Shown: positions 24,614-33,297 of the stretch, one piece after another
Numbering within the stretch: the stretch's first letter is position 1
Layout: every line of letters begins with the position of its first letter
The notes under the pieces: generated by a model
Databases searched by the model: none
Told to the model about the DNA's origin: nothing
Seen by the model: the letters and a program-made list of their open reading frames with translations, nothing else
Program-made: the position numbers and the translations under genes
NCBI GenBank assembly: GCA_016928415.1
Contig: JAFGKU010000021.1
Coordinates: forward strand, 1-43,963
From: Spirochaetales bacterium
GTDB taxonomy: Bacteria; Spirochaetota; Spirochaetia; SZUA-6; JAFGRV01
Direction of reading: 5' to 3'
Length of the DNA: 43,963 nucleotides

Positions 24614-25042
24614 ATGAAGGAGAAAAACATTAAGGAAAAGGAACGGTTGATTGATCTTATCTTGAGGTTGAAACAGAAATGCAATATTGAAGATCAGATT
24701 ACCAATTCTTTCCGCTTAACAAACAGGGAACTCAGTTGTATCTGCGCCATCAGACCGGACGAGAGTGTTCCTCTGTGTGAAATTTCAAAAAGGGTCAGCT
24801 TATCCCCTTCACGCGCCAGCAGGTTGATTAACAGCCTTATCAGAAAGAAATTTTTGAATCCGTCCGAGGATTCCGAGGACAAACGGTTTTTAATTTTATC
24901 GCTTTCAGCAGCCGGCAGAAAATGCCTGAGGGTCATGGAAGATCAAAAAGAGGCCTGTGAAAAGAAAATGATGGATAAAATCGAGAATAACAAGGTTGAT
25001 TCCCTTAAACATGTCATCAATGATTTGATTAAAATTCTATAA
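24614..25042 (+). CDS. MarR-family transcriptional regulator
   Basis: The 142-residue protein has the MarR winged-helix layout: an N-terminal dimerisation helix, then LTNRELSCICAIRPDESVPLC, the recognition helix region SKRVSLSPSRASRLINSLIRKK, and the wing LNPSEDSEDKRFLILSLSAAGR with the conserved D-R motif. I start it at ATG 24614, preceded by AAGGA at seven bases. MarR proteins repress genes by binding short palindromes and release them on ligand binding. The matching palindrome in front of the beta-helix gene suggests that gene as a target. The ligand is unknown. Confidence 0.87.
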   Translation: MKEKNIKEKERLIDLILRLKQKCNIEDQITNSFRLTNRELSCICAIRPDESVPLCEISKRVSLSPSRASRLINSLIRKKFLNPSEDSEDKRFLILSLSAAGRKCLRVMEDQKEACEKKMMDKIENNKVDSLKHVINDLIKIL

Positions 25043-25067
25043 ATTTATTTTGCACAATGAATAACCG

Positions 25068-25108
25068 GGCTTGCCGTTTTTTGTTATAAAAGCGGCAGGC
25101 TTTTTTTT
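25068..25108 (+). terminator. Terminator after the MarR gene
   Basis: GCTTGCCG and CGGCAGGC arms (one G-T pair) around an AT-rich loop, followed by eight T. Confidence 0.8.
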
Positions 25109-25207
25109 GGGGGGTAAAATCAGTAAAATTAGTAACTTTCATGACTATTTATTGTAAATTTAGATAAACCCTACCTAAAAGCAGGTGTTTTTCAGGTCAA
25201 TTTATCA

Positions 25208-25222
25208 TTAATTTTTAATTAA
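25208..25222. promoter_or_regulatory. Perfect AT-rich palindrome, candidate MarR operator
   Basis: TTAATT-TTT-AATTAA is an exact 15-base dyad, 115 bases before the beta-helix gene. It differs by one base from the dyad in the MarR promoter (24540-24554). Clear -35 and -10 boxes for the downstream gene could not be assigned. Confidence 0.45.
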
Positions 25223-25337
25223 GTAATTCTATTGGAAGGAGGGATTACACACAATTTAGCGACTAAATCAAGAGTATAAGCATTCAAAAAGTGATTCATC
25301 TTAAAAAGTCCTCAAAAAAACAGATTAGGAGGATTTT

Positions 25338-28229
25338 ATGAATAGACGCTCTTGTTTAAAAATTATATTTTCTTCAATTTTAGTACTTATAATTTCAACA
25401 TTAACATTAAGCGCCACAAGCTATTATGTCGACTCGGTAAGTGGAAATGATAATAACAATGGGACCAGCACGTCATCTCCCTGGAAGACCATCTGGAAGG
25501 TAAACCAGAAGGCAGCCTATTCACCTGGAGACCAGATCCTGTTCAAGGCAGGGGCCACTTTTGTCTGTGGCACCACGACGGGTGACTACGGCGATGACGC
25601 CCTGAAGGTAAAGGGAAGCGGTGCCTCGGGTAATCCGATCAAAATCGGGATGTACGGAACGGGTACCAAGCCCCTTATCCAGGGGAATACATGGGACTGG
25701 ACCTGCGCCGCTTATTTCAAGAACCAGCAATACATAGAGATAAGCAATCTCAGGTTTACCAATCCCGGCGGCGCCAATATGCGCAGGGGCATTTACGTCG
25801 CGGCCTACGCACCGGACTTTCCCGGCACCTCGCAGAGTTCTCCCGCCGTATTGAACCATTTTTATATCACGGACTGTGAAATATTCAACGTGACAAGCGC
25901 CGTGGTGGGGATGGACAACGTCAACAAATCATGGGGTGGTATCATTTTCAATGTCCTGTCCCAGTCAACGGACACGGGATGGGTCAAGTATAATGACGTG
26001 AAGATCGAGAATAACTACGTTCACGACGTGGGCCGGCAGGGTATATTCATCTACACGGATTTCTGTTCCGACGCGCCGTATACGGCGGGTGAAGGAACGA
26101 GACCCCCGCTCCATTACACGGGTGTGGTCATCAGGAACAATACGGTCGCCGATACACAGGGTGACGGTATTGTTGTCACAACCTCCGACAACGCGCTCGT
26201 TGAGTATAACGTCGTGATAAGGCCTCAGAGATTTTTGGGGGAAGGCCTGTTTGCAGTGGGGTTATGGGCGTTCGGAAGCAATGACGCGGTTATGCAGTAC
26301 AATGAATCCTACGGCAACCAGTCCTGCAATGACGGGCAGGGATACGATTTGGACTATGCCTGCCGGAGGAGCGTGCTCCAGTACAACTACAGCCATGACA
26401 ACCAGGGCGGATTCGTTCTGGTCTGCTCAGGTCCCGGAAAGAATACGGACGGCATTGTAAGGTACAACATCAGCCAGAACGACGGCGGCACTTCGGGCAG
26501 CCGTCTGTTCCAGGTAACAGGCGCGGGAACCACCGTTGCCATCTACAACAACACGGTATACACGCATATTTCCGCACCCAAGATAACTGAATCGAACGAG
26601 ACCGAATGGTATGGCCCGCCTCAGAGCGCCGTTTATAAAAACAACATCATCTGGAACAGGAGTTCCTCGGCGGTATACGAACTGACCGGGTCTTCCACGT
26701 TCGACTATAACCTGTTCTACGGGTATCATCCCGGAACCGAACCTTACGATGCCCACAAGCTTACAAGCGACCCCCTGTTTGTGAACCCCGGTTCAGGCGG
26801 CACGGGAAGGAACACGGTTGACGGGTACAAGCTCCAGTCAAATTCTCCGGCAAAGGATTCCGGCGTTTCAATCTCCGGTAACGGCGGCAGGGACTATTTC
26901 GGCAACAGCCTGTACAACGGAAGTCCTGACCGCGGTGCGCATGAATACGGCACTTCGACTTCGACCAATACCCCGACTCCCGTGTCAAATACAGCCACGC
27001 CGACATCGGGCGCCGCCGTTTCCATCCCGGGAACGGTTCAGGCGGAAGATTACACCGGTTTTTATGACACTTCTGCCGGTAACGCCGGTGGAGCCTACAG
27101 GTCCGATGACGTGGATATTGAAGCCTGCGGTGAAGGCGGATATAATGTGGGATGGGTGGTATCCGGTGAATGGCTCAGTTTCGGCATCAATGTAACCTCG
27201 TCCGGAACCTACACATTCCAGGCAAGGGTGGCTACGCAGGTCACCACGAATCCCGGATTCCATATGGAAATAGACAATTCGAATGTAACAGGCACAATGA
27301 CGGTATCAAATACGGGCGGATGGCAGACATGGACAACAATCCAGAAAACGGGCATCAGCCTGTCAGCCGGGAATCATACGCTTAAGTTCGTGGCTGAAGG
27401 AAACGACTTCAACGTTAACTGGTTCGCGTTCGCCGCGGGAACCTCCACCAATACTCCGACACCGCCCCCGGCCAATACGCCTACGAAAACACCCACACCT
27501 GTTCCGGGGCTGACCGACATTACCAACTTGAGCGGCACGGTATCCGCACAGTACGCGGACTCACCAGCTAACGAAGACATCTCCAAACTGATCGACAACT
27601 CATCCTCCACAAAATTCCTGACATTCCACCTGTCCGCCTGGGTGCAGTTCCAGCAATCAGGTGCTTCATCCGTTGTGACGAAATACACGATTACGTCGGC
27701 CAATGACGCGCACGAAAGGGACCCGTACAGCTGGACATTCCAGGGCTCGACCAACGGATCAACCTGGACAACTCTTGACTCTCGGAGCGGAGAGGACTTC
27801 CCGAACTATTTCCAGCTTCGTGAATTCACGTTCTCCAATTCTCAGAGCTTCAGCTACTACAGGCTCAACCTGACGGCTAACCCCGGCGCAACGATTCTCC
27901 AGCTGTCCGAATGGGAAATCTTCGGCACGATTGGCACGGTAACGAACAGCCCGACAACACCTCCTGCGACAAACACGCCTTCGAATACCCCTGTCCTCAC
28001 CAATACTCCGACCCCGACAAACACACCGACACCCACTCCCGGCAGCGGCGGAACCTGTTCCGGAGTGGCGGCCTGGGATGCGAATGAACCGTGGACAAAC
28101 TATTCAGTCGGTGATTTAAGGGTAAATAACAATCAATTATGGAGCTGTAAAAATGCCTCCTATGGTTATCTGGAACCCTCAGGACCCTGGGGCCAGTATG
28201 GATGGAACCTTGTGGGTAATTGTCCATAA
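25338..28229 (+). CDS. Secreted multidomain protein: right-handed beta-helix, CBM6, discoidin-type and CBM5/12-like modules
   Basis: The 963-residue protein has a signal peptide (about 1-26) and AGGAGG before the ATG. Residues about 28-530 form a right-handed beta-helix (YYVDSVSGNDNNNGTSTSSP start, many NN and YN turns) typical of polysaccharide lyases and related proteins. A Thr/Pro linker leads to a CBM6 at about 560-700 (GTVQAEDYTGFYD...VNWFAF). A second linker precedes an F5/8 type C (CBM32-like) module at about 725-880 (ISKLIDNSSSTKF...LSEWEIFG). A third linker precedes a CBM5/12-like module in the last 60 residues (AAWDANEPWTNYSVGDLRV). It probably binds and perhaps cleaves an insoluble polysaccharide outside the cell. 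The enzyme class cannot be named from sequence. Candidate type II secretion cargo. Confidence 0.85.
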   Translation: MNRRSCLKIIFSSILVLIISTLTLSATSYYVDSVSGNDNNNGTSTSSPWKTIWKVNQKAAYSPGDQILFKAGATFVCGTTTGDYGDDALKVKGSGASGNPIKIGMYGTGTKPLIQGNTWDWTCAAYFKNQQYIEISNLRFTNPGGANMRRGIYVAAYAPDFPGTSQSSPAVLNHFYITDCEIFNVTSAVVGMDNVNKSWGGIIFNVLSQSTDTGWVKYNDVKIENNYVHDVGRQGIFIYTDFCSDAPYTAGEGTRPPLHYTGVVIRNNTVADTQGDGIVVTTSDNALVEYNVVIRPQRFLGEGLFAVGLWAFGSNDAVMQYNESYGNQSCNDGQGYDLDYACRRSVLQYNYSHDNQGGFVLVCSGPGKNTDGIVRYNISQNDGGTSGSRLFQVTGAGTTVAIYNNTVYTHISAPKITESNETEWYGPPQSAVYKNNIIWNRSSSAVYELTGSSTFDYNLFYGYHPGTEPYDAHKLTSDPLFVNPGSGGTGRNTVDGYKLQSNSPAKDSGVSISGNGGRDYFGNSLYNGSPDRGAHEYGTSTSTNTPTPVSNTATPTSGAAVSIPGTVQAEDYTGFYDTSAGNAGGAYRSDDVDIEACGEGGYNVGWVVSGEWLSFGINVTSSGTYTFQARVATQVTTNPGFHMEIDNSNVTGTMTVSNTGGWQTWTTIQKTGISLSAGNHTLKFVAEGNDFNVNWFAFAAGTSTNTPTPPPANTPTKTPTPVPGLTDITNLSGTVSAQYADSPANEDISKLIDNSSSTKFLTFHLSAWVQFQQSGASSVVTKYTITSANDAHERDPYSWTFQGSTNGSTWTTLDSRSGEDFPNYFQLREFTFSNSQSFSYYRLNLTANPGATILQLSEWEIFGTIGTVTNSPTTPPATNTPSNTPVLTNTPTPTNTPTPTPGSGGTCSGVAAWDANEPWTNYSVGDLRVNNNQLWSCKNASYGYLEPSGPWGQYGWNLVGNCP

Positions 28230-28260
28230 ACGGTAAGAATTGACATGACATGAACGGCCA

Positions 28261-28299
28261 GGGCTGTCCGGGTAATAAACCCGGGCAGCCCTTTTTTTT
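28261..28299 (+). terminator. Terminator after the beta-helix gene
   Basis: Twelve-base arms GGGCTGTCCGGG/CCCGGGCAGCCC (one G-T pair) with loop TAATAAA and eight T after it. Confidence 0.92.
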
Positions 28300-28334
28300 C
28301 AACCGCCAGTAATGATCAAAATTTCAGGATTGCT

Positions 28335-28362
28335 TTGATAGAATAAAATTTTATTATATAGT
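28335..28362 (+). promoter_or_regulatory. Promoter of the 28390 gene
   Basis: TTGATA at 28335-28340 and TATAGT at 28357-28362, 16 bases apart, about 27 bases before the ATG. Confidence 0.5.
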
Positions 28363-28389
28363 ATACTTTGAAACAAAGGGAGTATTTGC

Positions 28390-28896
28390 ATGCAAGGTAT
28401 CCGGAAAATTTTGATTACATTACTTTTATATTTTATTATAACCGGTCTTTATGCCCAGGACGGCGCTGAAGCTTCCTTGTTGGGCGGAACGTATCTTCTG
28501 CAGAAAGAAAGCGATTTATACCTGCAATTTTCTGAAAAGACGGCCAATCTCATTAACGCCAATCGTGAAAGAGAACCTGTTCCCTTCATGAGGTTATCGT
28601 TTACCGGCGGCGATGCCTGCCTCTGTTCCTTTATATTCGGAACCAGGATTGTCTCCATGCACGCGGCTTTTTCATTTGCCGAAAGAATGCTCGACCTATC
28701 AGTATTCAAGGGAACCATCAGTCTCAGGATACCGGGCCGCTCTCCGCTCGTGATATGGATTGAGGAGATTGGAATAGATACCTACGGGTTTACAATCCTG
28801 GAAAAATACGGGTACAGCCTGTCGGAAAGCGTATGGAAAGAGATTCCCAACCTTATAGTGTATCAGGGGATAATGAAAAAGGAAGGCAAGGACTGA
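28390..28896 (+). CDS. Exported protein of unknown function
   Basis: I do not recognise this 168-residue protein. It has a signal peptide (MQGIRKILITLLLYFIITGLYAQ) cleaved at about residue 23 and no lipobox. The mature part is a mix of beta strands with no obvious catalytic motif. It has its own promoter and an AAAGGGAG site seven bases before the ATG. Its stop lies 17 bases from the end of the convergent ICMT-like gene. Confidence 0.7.
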   Translation: MQGIRKILITLLLYFIITGLYAQDGAEASLLGGTYLLQKESDLYLQFSEKTANLINANREREPVPFMRLSFTGGDACLCSFIFGTRIVSMHAAFSFAERMLDLSVFKGTISLRIPGRSPLVIWIEEIGIDTYGFTILEKYGYSLSESVWKEIPNLIVYQGIMKKEGKD

Positions 28897-28913
28897 ATTT
28901 CTATTTAACGGCC

Positions 28914-29591
28914 CTACAATAGAAAGGGTATGAATCCCTTGACCTTGTTTTTGTATTCCATTAATTCCGTTGCATATTTTTCACTCAAATGTTTCTCCAA
29001 CACCGGGATGTTGTAGAACTGGAAGAACAGGAACAGAAGGCCGGGAATAATAAGGGCGAATAAATTCATGGTGACAAGCGCGTATCCTGTAACCCAGAGT
29101 AAGTCCCCGAAATAATTGATATGCCTTGAAAACCGGAACAGGCCTTTTGTAAACAGGCGGCCCCTGTTTTGTTCCTGTTTTTTCCAGTTGTGTCTCTGCC
29201 ATTCGGATACCGTGTTGAACAGGCTTCCCGCGAGGAACAATACCATGCCGCAAACGAACAATACCCAGTTCAAGGACATGCCGAAATTGGCCAGCAAACT
29301 GAAACCGGCAAAGTAAAGGCCAAACGCGATGGAAACGGAAATTGCTTCCTCCATCGGTATAGCCCGTTTAAGAAAAATGAAAAAGGTGAGTTTGAATCGC
29401 AGAAATACAATGATATTAAAACAGAAAAGAACCAATCGCGGCAGAAAATCCTGATGGGGTATGGGAATGGAGGTGAAGGGTACATTATCAAAGAACAGGA
29501 CCATGTACGAAATCAGGATAAAAAACAGTTCCATTATTAATAAATATATTTTCTTTCCTATACTCTTGTTTTGTCTGCCATATAATTCCAT
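28914..29591 (-). CDS. Multi-pass membrane protein of the DUF1295/ICMT-like methyltransferase family
   Basis: The protein of 226 residues has about five or six membrane segments. Near the C-terminus GLFRFSRHINYFGDLLWVTG matches the signature of DUF1295 and isoprenylcysteine carboxyl methyltransferase-like proteins (G.WRYSRHPNYFGE), the cofactor-binding region, followed by EKHLSEKYATELMEYKNKVK. The His-Pro pair of the consensus is His-Ile here. I start it at ATG 29591, after GGAAGG; a start at 29651 inside the upstream gene is possible but has no good site. It is the last gene of a three-gene minus-strand group with a deaminase and a soluble methyltransferase. Substrate unknown. Confidence 0.72.
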   Translation of the reverse strand: MELYGRQNKSIGKKIYLLIMELFFILISYMVLFFDNVPFTSIPIPHQDFLPRLVLFCFNIIVFLRFKLTFFIFLKRAIPMEEAISVSIAFGLYFAGFSLLANFGMSLNWVLFVCGMVLFLAGSLFNTVSEWQRHNWKKQEQNRGRLFTKGLFRFSRHINYFGDLLWVTGYALVTMNLFALIIPGLLFLFFQFYNIPVLEKHLSEKYATELMEYKNKVKGFIPFLL

Positions 29592-29626
29592 ACCGTTAAT
29601 TACCTTCCTTTCGTGACGGCCGCCGG

Positions 29627-30577
29627 TCAGGATAATATCGACAGTCCCCATTCTCTGATTCTGTTCAATTCCTCAATTGATAAAACCTTCTCTTTGTAAA
29701 GCTGCCAATATTCATTTGACACGGTGCTGTGAAATATCGCCAGGTCATCCGTGTTAATTGTTACGTTTATCCCGGAATCCACAAGCTGCCTGACGGGATG
29801 GGCCTTCAGGCTTTTTACGACCCTCAATGCCACATTACTTGACGGGCAGACATTCAGCGTAATGTTTTTATCGCGAATCAAACGCATCGTTTTATTGCTT
29901 TTAGCCGCATGGATTCCGTGTTGAATCTCGTCTATGTCCAGTTTGAGAATTGTTTTTTCAATGGCCTTTGGTCCCAGCATTTCACCGGTATGGATTTTTG
30001 TTTTCAATCCCTTTTTTTTGGCATATCGATATAGCGGAATTAAATAATCATCGTACGCGTTCGTCTCCTTCCCGTACGTGTCGATGGAATCAAAAACCCC
30101 GGAATCAACCAGGGGATAATAATATTTTTCGACAACCTGGAATTTCGGGGGACGGTTAATACCCAGTTCAGGTCTGAATTGAATACTGTTTTTATATCTG
30201 GTTTTCAGGGTAATGATAAAATCAAGAAACGGCTTTATATTGTAACCGTAGAATTTGAGAAAATTGATATCCATACTGGATTCCAGGAGCCGGACACCGT
30301 CATTGATGGCGGTGATAATCATTTTTTCCAGAATTTTTTCGTATATTTCCCTTGTTGTTGTATAAGGCCGTAATTTACGCAGGTATAATCCGAATCCGAA
30401 CAATCCCCATAACTTTTTTGTTCTTTTTTTAAATTTTCCTCCGGTAATTTCCAGTAAATCTTCACAGGTGATACCGTAGATGCCGTGATTGTGTTTGTCC
30501 GATTTTTTTACTTTTCTCAATAAAAACAGATCATCCCGCATTAAGGCGGTTTTGAATTTTTCAGAATCCTGATCCAT
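29627..30577 (-). CDS. Adenosine deaminase family protein
   Basis: The 316-residue protein shows the metal-dependent deaminase motifs: HNH in SDKHNHGIYG near residue 30 (HxH), KIHTGE with the metal His and catalytic Glu near 195, DEIQHGIHA near 217, CPSSNVALR, and INTDDLAIF with the zinc-binding Asp near 277. All catalytic residues look intact. Residues 50-80 are an unusually basic insert. Likely substrates are adenosine, adenine or a related aminopurine, which cannot be distinguished. The upstream methyltransferase gene ends five bases before its start. Confidence 0.85.
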   Translation of the reverse strand: MDQDSEKFKTALMRDDLFLLRKVKKSDKHNHGIYGITCEDLLEITGGKFKKRTKKLWGLFGFGLYLRKLRPYTTTREIYEKILEKMIITAINDGVRLLESSMDINFLKFYGYNIKPFLDFIITLKTRYKNSIQFRPELGINRPPKFQVVEKYYYPLVDSGVFDSIDTYGKETNAYDDYLIPLYRYAKKKGLKTKIHTGEMLGPKAIEKTILKLDIDEIQHGIHAAKSNKTMRLIRDKNITLNVCPSSNVALRVVKSLKAHPVRQLVDSGINVTINTDDLAIFHSTVSNEYWQLYKEKVLSIEELNRIREWGLSILS

Positions 30578-30582
30578 TACAT

Positions 30583-31401
30583 TTAAACCTGTTCCTTATC
30601 TATTTGGGAAACGGCTAAAATGTGGGCTGATGTCCCCATGATAGATCTGTCTTTCTCAATGGTATCCAGGAAACTCAGAATTTTGGCCCGTTCGTTTTCA
30701 CCCATCAAAAGCTCCTCAAGATCATCAAGCAGCCAGAAAAATCCCTCTACTGCCAGCAAGTCTTTTACCTTGTACCCGGCTGAAGAAAGCTCCGGGATAA
30801 TCTCGTCGGGATGGTGGAAATAGGCGGTTGTGAAATATTTATCACTTTCGGGATCATGGCATCCCGTTTTGAGGTCCCCCTCAACAAGCTTTTGAAAGGA
30901 AGGGTTGCTGATAAAGCCGCTTGCATACCCGTCCTGTAATGAAGCGAACCGGGAGATATAGGCGGTAACAAGAAAACCTTCCGGAGCCAGGAACGTACGG
31001 AGGTTTATAAGTCCGGCCGCCCGCTGCCTGTTATCCTGTAAATGATAAAAGGGGCCCATGGCCAGGATGATATCAAAATATCCGTGCGGCAAATCCTGTT
31101 TTAAAACATCGCCTTGCATTATGGAATGAAGTTTGTTTTTGGATTCCCCGTTTTCATCCTTGACAATCGAAACCTGTTCAGCTGAGGGATCGACGAACCA
31201 TACTTCATGCCCCAATTCGGCAAGGTAAAAGGAGTACATGCCGACACCGCCGCCCATATCAAGTATTCTGCATGGCGGTTCGGGGAGATACCTTCTGATA
31301 ATACTATTGGTCCGGATGAATTCCAGTTTTCCAGTGCCGTTTTTCAAACGTCCGGTTTCAGGAATTCGATCGTAATATTCGTCAATAGTGTTTATTTTCA
31401 T
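30583..31401 (-). CDS. Class I SAM-dependent methyltransferase
   Basis: The 272-residue protein has motif I RILDMGGGVGMYSFYLAELG at about residue 43, the acidic motif II end FVDPSAEQ, DVLKQDLPHGYFDIILAMGPFYHL (motifs III-IV) and a C-terminal half with LSSAGYKVKDLLAVEGFFWLL. It belongs to the broad UbiE/Methyltransf_11-like group; the substrate is not predictable. First gene of the trio with the deaminase and the ICMT-like membrane protein. Confidence 0.85.
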   Translation of the reverse strand: MKINTIDEYYDRIPETGRLKNGTGKLEFIRTNSIIRRYLPEPPCRILDMGGGVGMYSFYLAELGHEVWFVDPSAEQVSIVKDENGESKNKLHSIMQGDVLKQDLPHGYFDIILAMGPFYHLQDNRQRAAGLINLRTFLAPEGFLVTAYISRFASLQDGYASGFISNPSFQKLVEGDLKTGCHDPESDKYFTTAYFHHPDEIIPELSSAGYKVKDLLAVEGFFWLLDDLEELLMGENERAKILSFLDTIEKDRSIMGTSAHILAVSQIDKEQV

Positions 31402-31462
31402 TTCATAATTCCATCTGTTCCAGGCATCATACTGGTTTCTGGAGGTTCTTTCAATATGTCAC

Positions 31463-31497
31463 AAAAATAAAGAACGGCCTTGGGGGGAAGGCCGTTC
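31463..31497 (-). terminator. Terminator downstream of the chitinase gene
   Basis: Ten-base perfect arms GAACGGCCTT/AAGGCCGTTC with a six-base loop; on the minus strand a T-rich TTTATTTTTG follows. It also separates the chitinase from the methyltransferase trio. Confidence 0.88.
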
Positions 31498-31522
31498 AAA
31501 CGTAGGGATTAGGAGAACAGGA

Positions 31523-32905
31523 CTAAAAGCCCTTGAAGATTGACGAAAACTGCCACGTGCTTTGTGATACGCCGCTGCACGTGGGTGATGCCCATGTCTG
31601 TCCCGGACAGCCGCCGTTATCGCGTGACAGCGACCAGAAGGCGAGCCGGACAATATAGTTTTGTCCCTTTGCCCAGGTTACAAGGTCGGTGGCATTGGCA
31701 AGAGTGAAAATTTCACCCTGCGTGTCGTTCTGTCCTATCATGGGTGTGAGGCCGATCGGATCACCGGTCTGGGTCCGTGTTGCCTGTGCCGCCTGCTTTG
31801 CCGAGAGCAGCATGTTGCCCCCGTTATCATAGTATGAGCCGTAGTCCATGGCCATTACGTTGATGCAGTCCGGATGGAACCCTGCGTTGTGACACGCGTT
31901 CACGATGTCGAGTCCCGCCTGGACCAGGCCGATGGGCAGAACGGGCAGGGTCAGAGAGATTATCTTGTTGGGGTTGGCTTTTTTCAGTCCGGCAAGCGCG
32001 TTGGCAAGCACCGTCACGTTGACACCGCCTTCGATGTCAAAGTCCTGTCCGGCGATGGCCGGATACGCATTGAAGACCGACTGGTACATGGCCTGTGCGC
32101 TGCTGGCGTTACCGCAGGAACTCAGTACGGATCCTAACGCGCCGCCCCACGAAATGATCACTTTTCTTCCCGCATTGTTCAATGCGACAATCTGGGATTT
32201 GACGGTAGTCCCGTTCGGGAACGTGGCGTTGGATACATTGCCCAGTCCGCCGCCCCAGGTGGCCGTGCAGCCGCCGTCAACCAGGAATGCCAGGGTAATT
32301 CCGGGAAGTCCCGCCGATGCCACATTGCCGGCAACCTGGGATCCCGTTGCCAGGCTTATATCCACATAAGGAACACATCGGGCATTACCGCCGCTGCTGG
32401 ACCCGGGTGTAGGTGTAGGGGTTGCGGAGACCGCCTGGGTCAGGAACCGCCATTTGGTCCATTCGCCCGTCTTGGAGGTGGCGGCAAGGTGTACGGTATT
32501 TCCGTCATAACGGAGCCATAAGCCGGTCGGTTTGTGCTGGATCCTGAACTGGTTGTTTCCCGCATCGATCAGGCGCCATTGACAGTTAGGTCCGTTCCAG
32601 GTGGTTGGTCCGATCGACACGTCATGCGTTCCCGTCGGATATCCATGAAGCCTGCGGTTACTGTTGCTGTTGCCCACCGCATCGAACCGCATATAGGTAC
32701 CGTCTACATTTGTGGCGTTCCACTTGCTGTAATTGCCGGTCAAAGTGGAAATGGTGGCATCGTCGCCATTGGCGTGCAGGTACAGACCCGCACCATAGCC
32801 GCTTTCTATGTAATATGTTCCGGGTAGTGAAATCGATTGTGCCGGCACTGCAAAGACCGCCGCCAATACCATAAAACCTGCCAGTAAGATTTTTTTAATT
32901 CGCAT
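31523..32905 (-). CDS. Secreted GH18 chitinase with beta-trefoil binding module
   Basis: The 460-residue protein starts at ATG 32905, seven bases after GGAGG, with a signal peptide (MRIKKILLAGFMVLAAVFAVPAQ). Residues about 27-155 form a beta-trefoil-like domain (GTYYIESGYGAGLYLHANG...WRFL), probably carbohydrate-binding. A linker with ATPTPTPGSSSGG leads to the GH18 barrel, about 180-460. The catalytic motif is seen as GQDFDIEGG with the proton donor Glu292, and VMAMDYGSYY and LAFWSLSRDNGGC match strands of bacterial chitinases. It would hydrolyse chitin or related beta-1,4-GlcNAc polymers outside the cell, and is a likely type II secretion substrate. Confidence 0.9.
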   Translation of the reverse strand: MRIKKILLAGFMVLAAVFAVPAQSISLPGTYYIESGYGAGLYLHANGDDATISTLTGNYSKWNATNVDGTYMRFDAVGNSNSNRRLHGYPTGTHDVSIGPTTWNGPNCQWRLIDAGNNQFRIQHKPTGLWLRYDGNTVHLAATSKTGEWTKWRFLTQAVSATPTPTPGSSSGGNARCVPYVDISLATGSQVAGNVASAGLPGITLAFLVDGGCTATWGGGLGNVSNATFPNGTTVKSQIVALNNAGRKVIISWGGALGSVLSSCGNASSAQAMYQSVFNAYPAIAGQDFDIEGGVNVTVLANALAGLKKANPNKIISLTLPVLPIGLVQAGLDIVNACHNAGFHPDCINVMAMDYGSYYDNGGNMLLSAKQAAQATRTQTGDPIGLTPMIGQNDTQGEIFTLANATDLVTWAKGQNYIVRLAFWSLSRDNGGCPGQTWASPTCSGVSQSTWQFSSIFKGF

Positions 32906-33297
32906 AAATCCTCCTTCACTTTTTAAAAACATTTTTATTTTGGGGAATTTTGAAAAACCGATCATTCAATATCTCTCAACTTTTATTTACGATAAAAATT
33001 TTTTCATTTTAAAAATTTTAATCCGCAAATAGGTGAGGGATAAATTACGGAAATTGAGAAGAAAGGTATGATTTTTTCAAAGACCCCTTATGCTCATATT
33101 CTCAGCAAGATAAAATTAAACAATCTGCCCTGTATATGATTATATGGGGTATTTAAAAGCCGTATAGTGAGAATAATTTGATAATTGGTAATGTATTTTT
33201 GCCTCGAAATTATCCTTTTACCGGGATATACAATTGTCCGGTTGGAATAAAGTCTACCACCACCACCACCATGGGTGGTGGCTTCTTCTTCAGTGAA
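32906..33297. other. Intergenic region upstream of the chitinase gene
   Basis: This 392-base, mostly AT-rich stretch holds no convincing gene. At its right end a (CCA/GGT) triplet run forms a CCACCACC/GGTGGTGG hairpin at about 33258-33281, without a T run, just after the stop of the next minus-strand gene. No copy of the MarR-type dyad is present, so the chitinase does not obviously share that control. Confidence 0.5.

Noticed and set aside
29627-31401. RADAR-like anti-phage system because of the adenosine deaminase
   Set aside because: The deaminase is a normal-sized single-domain protein and there is no RdrA-type ATPase next to it.
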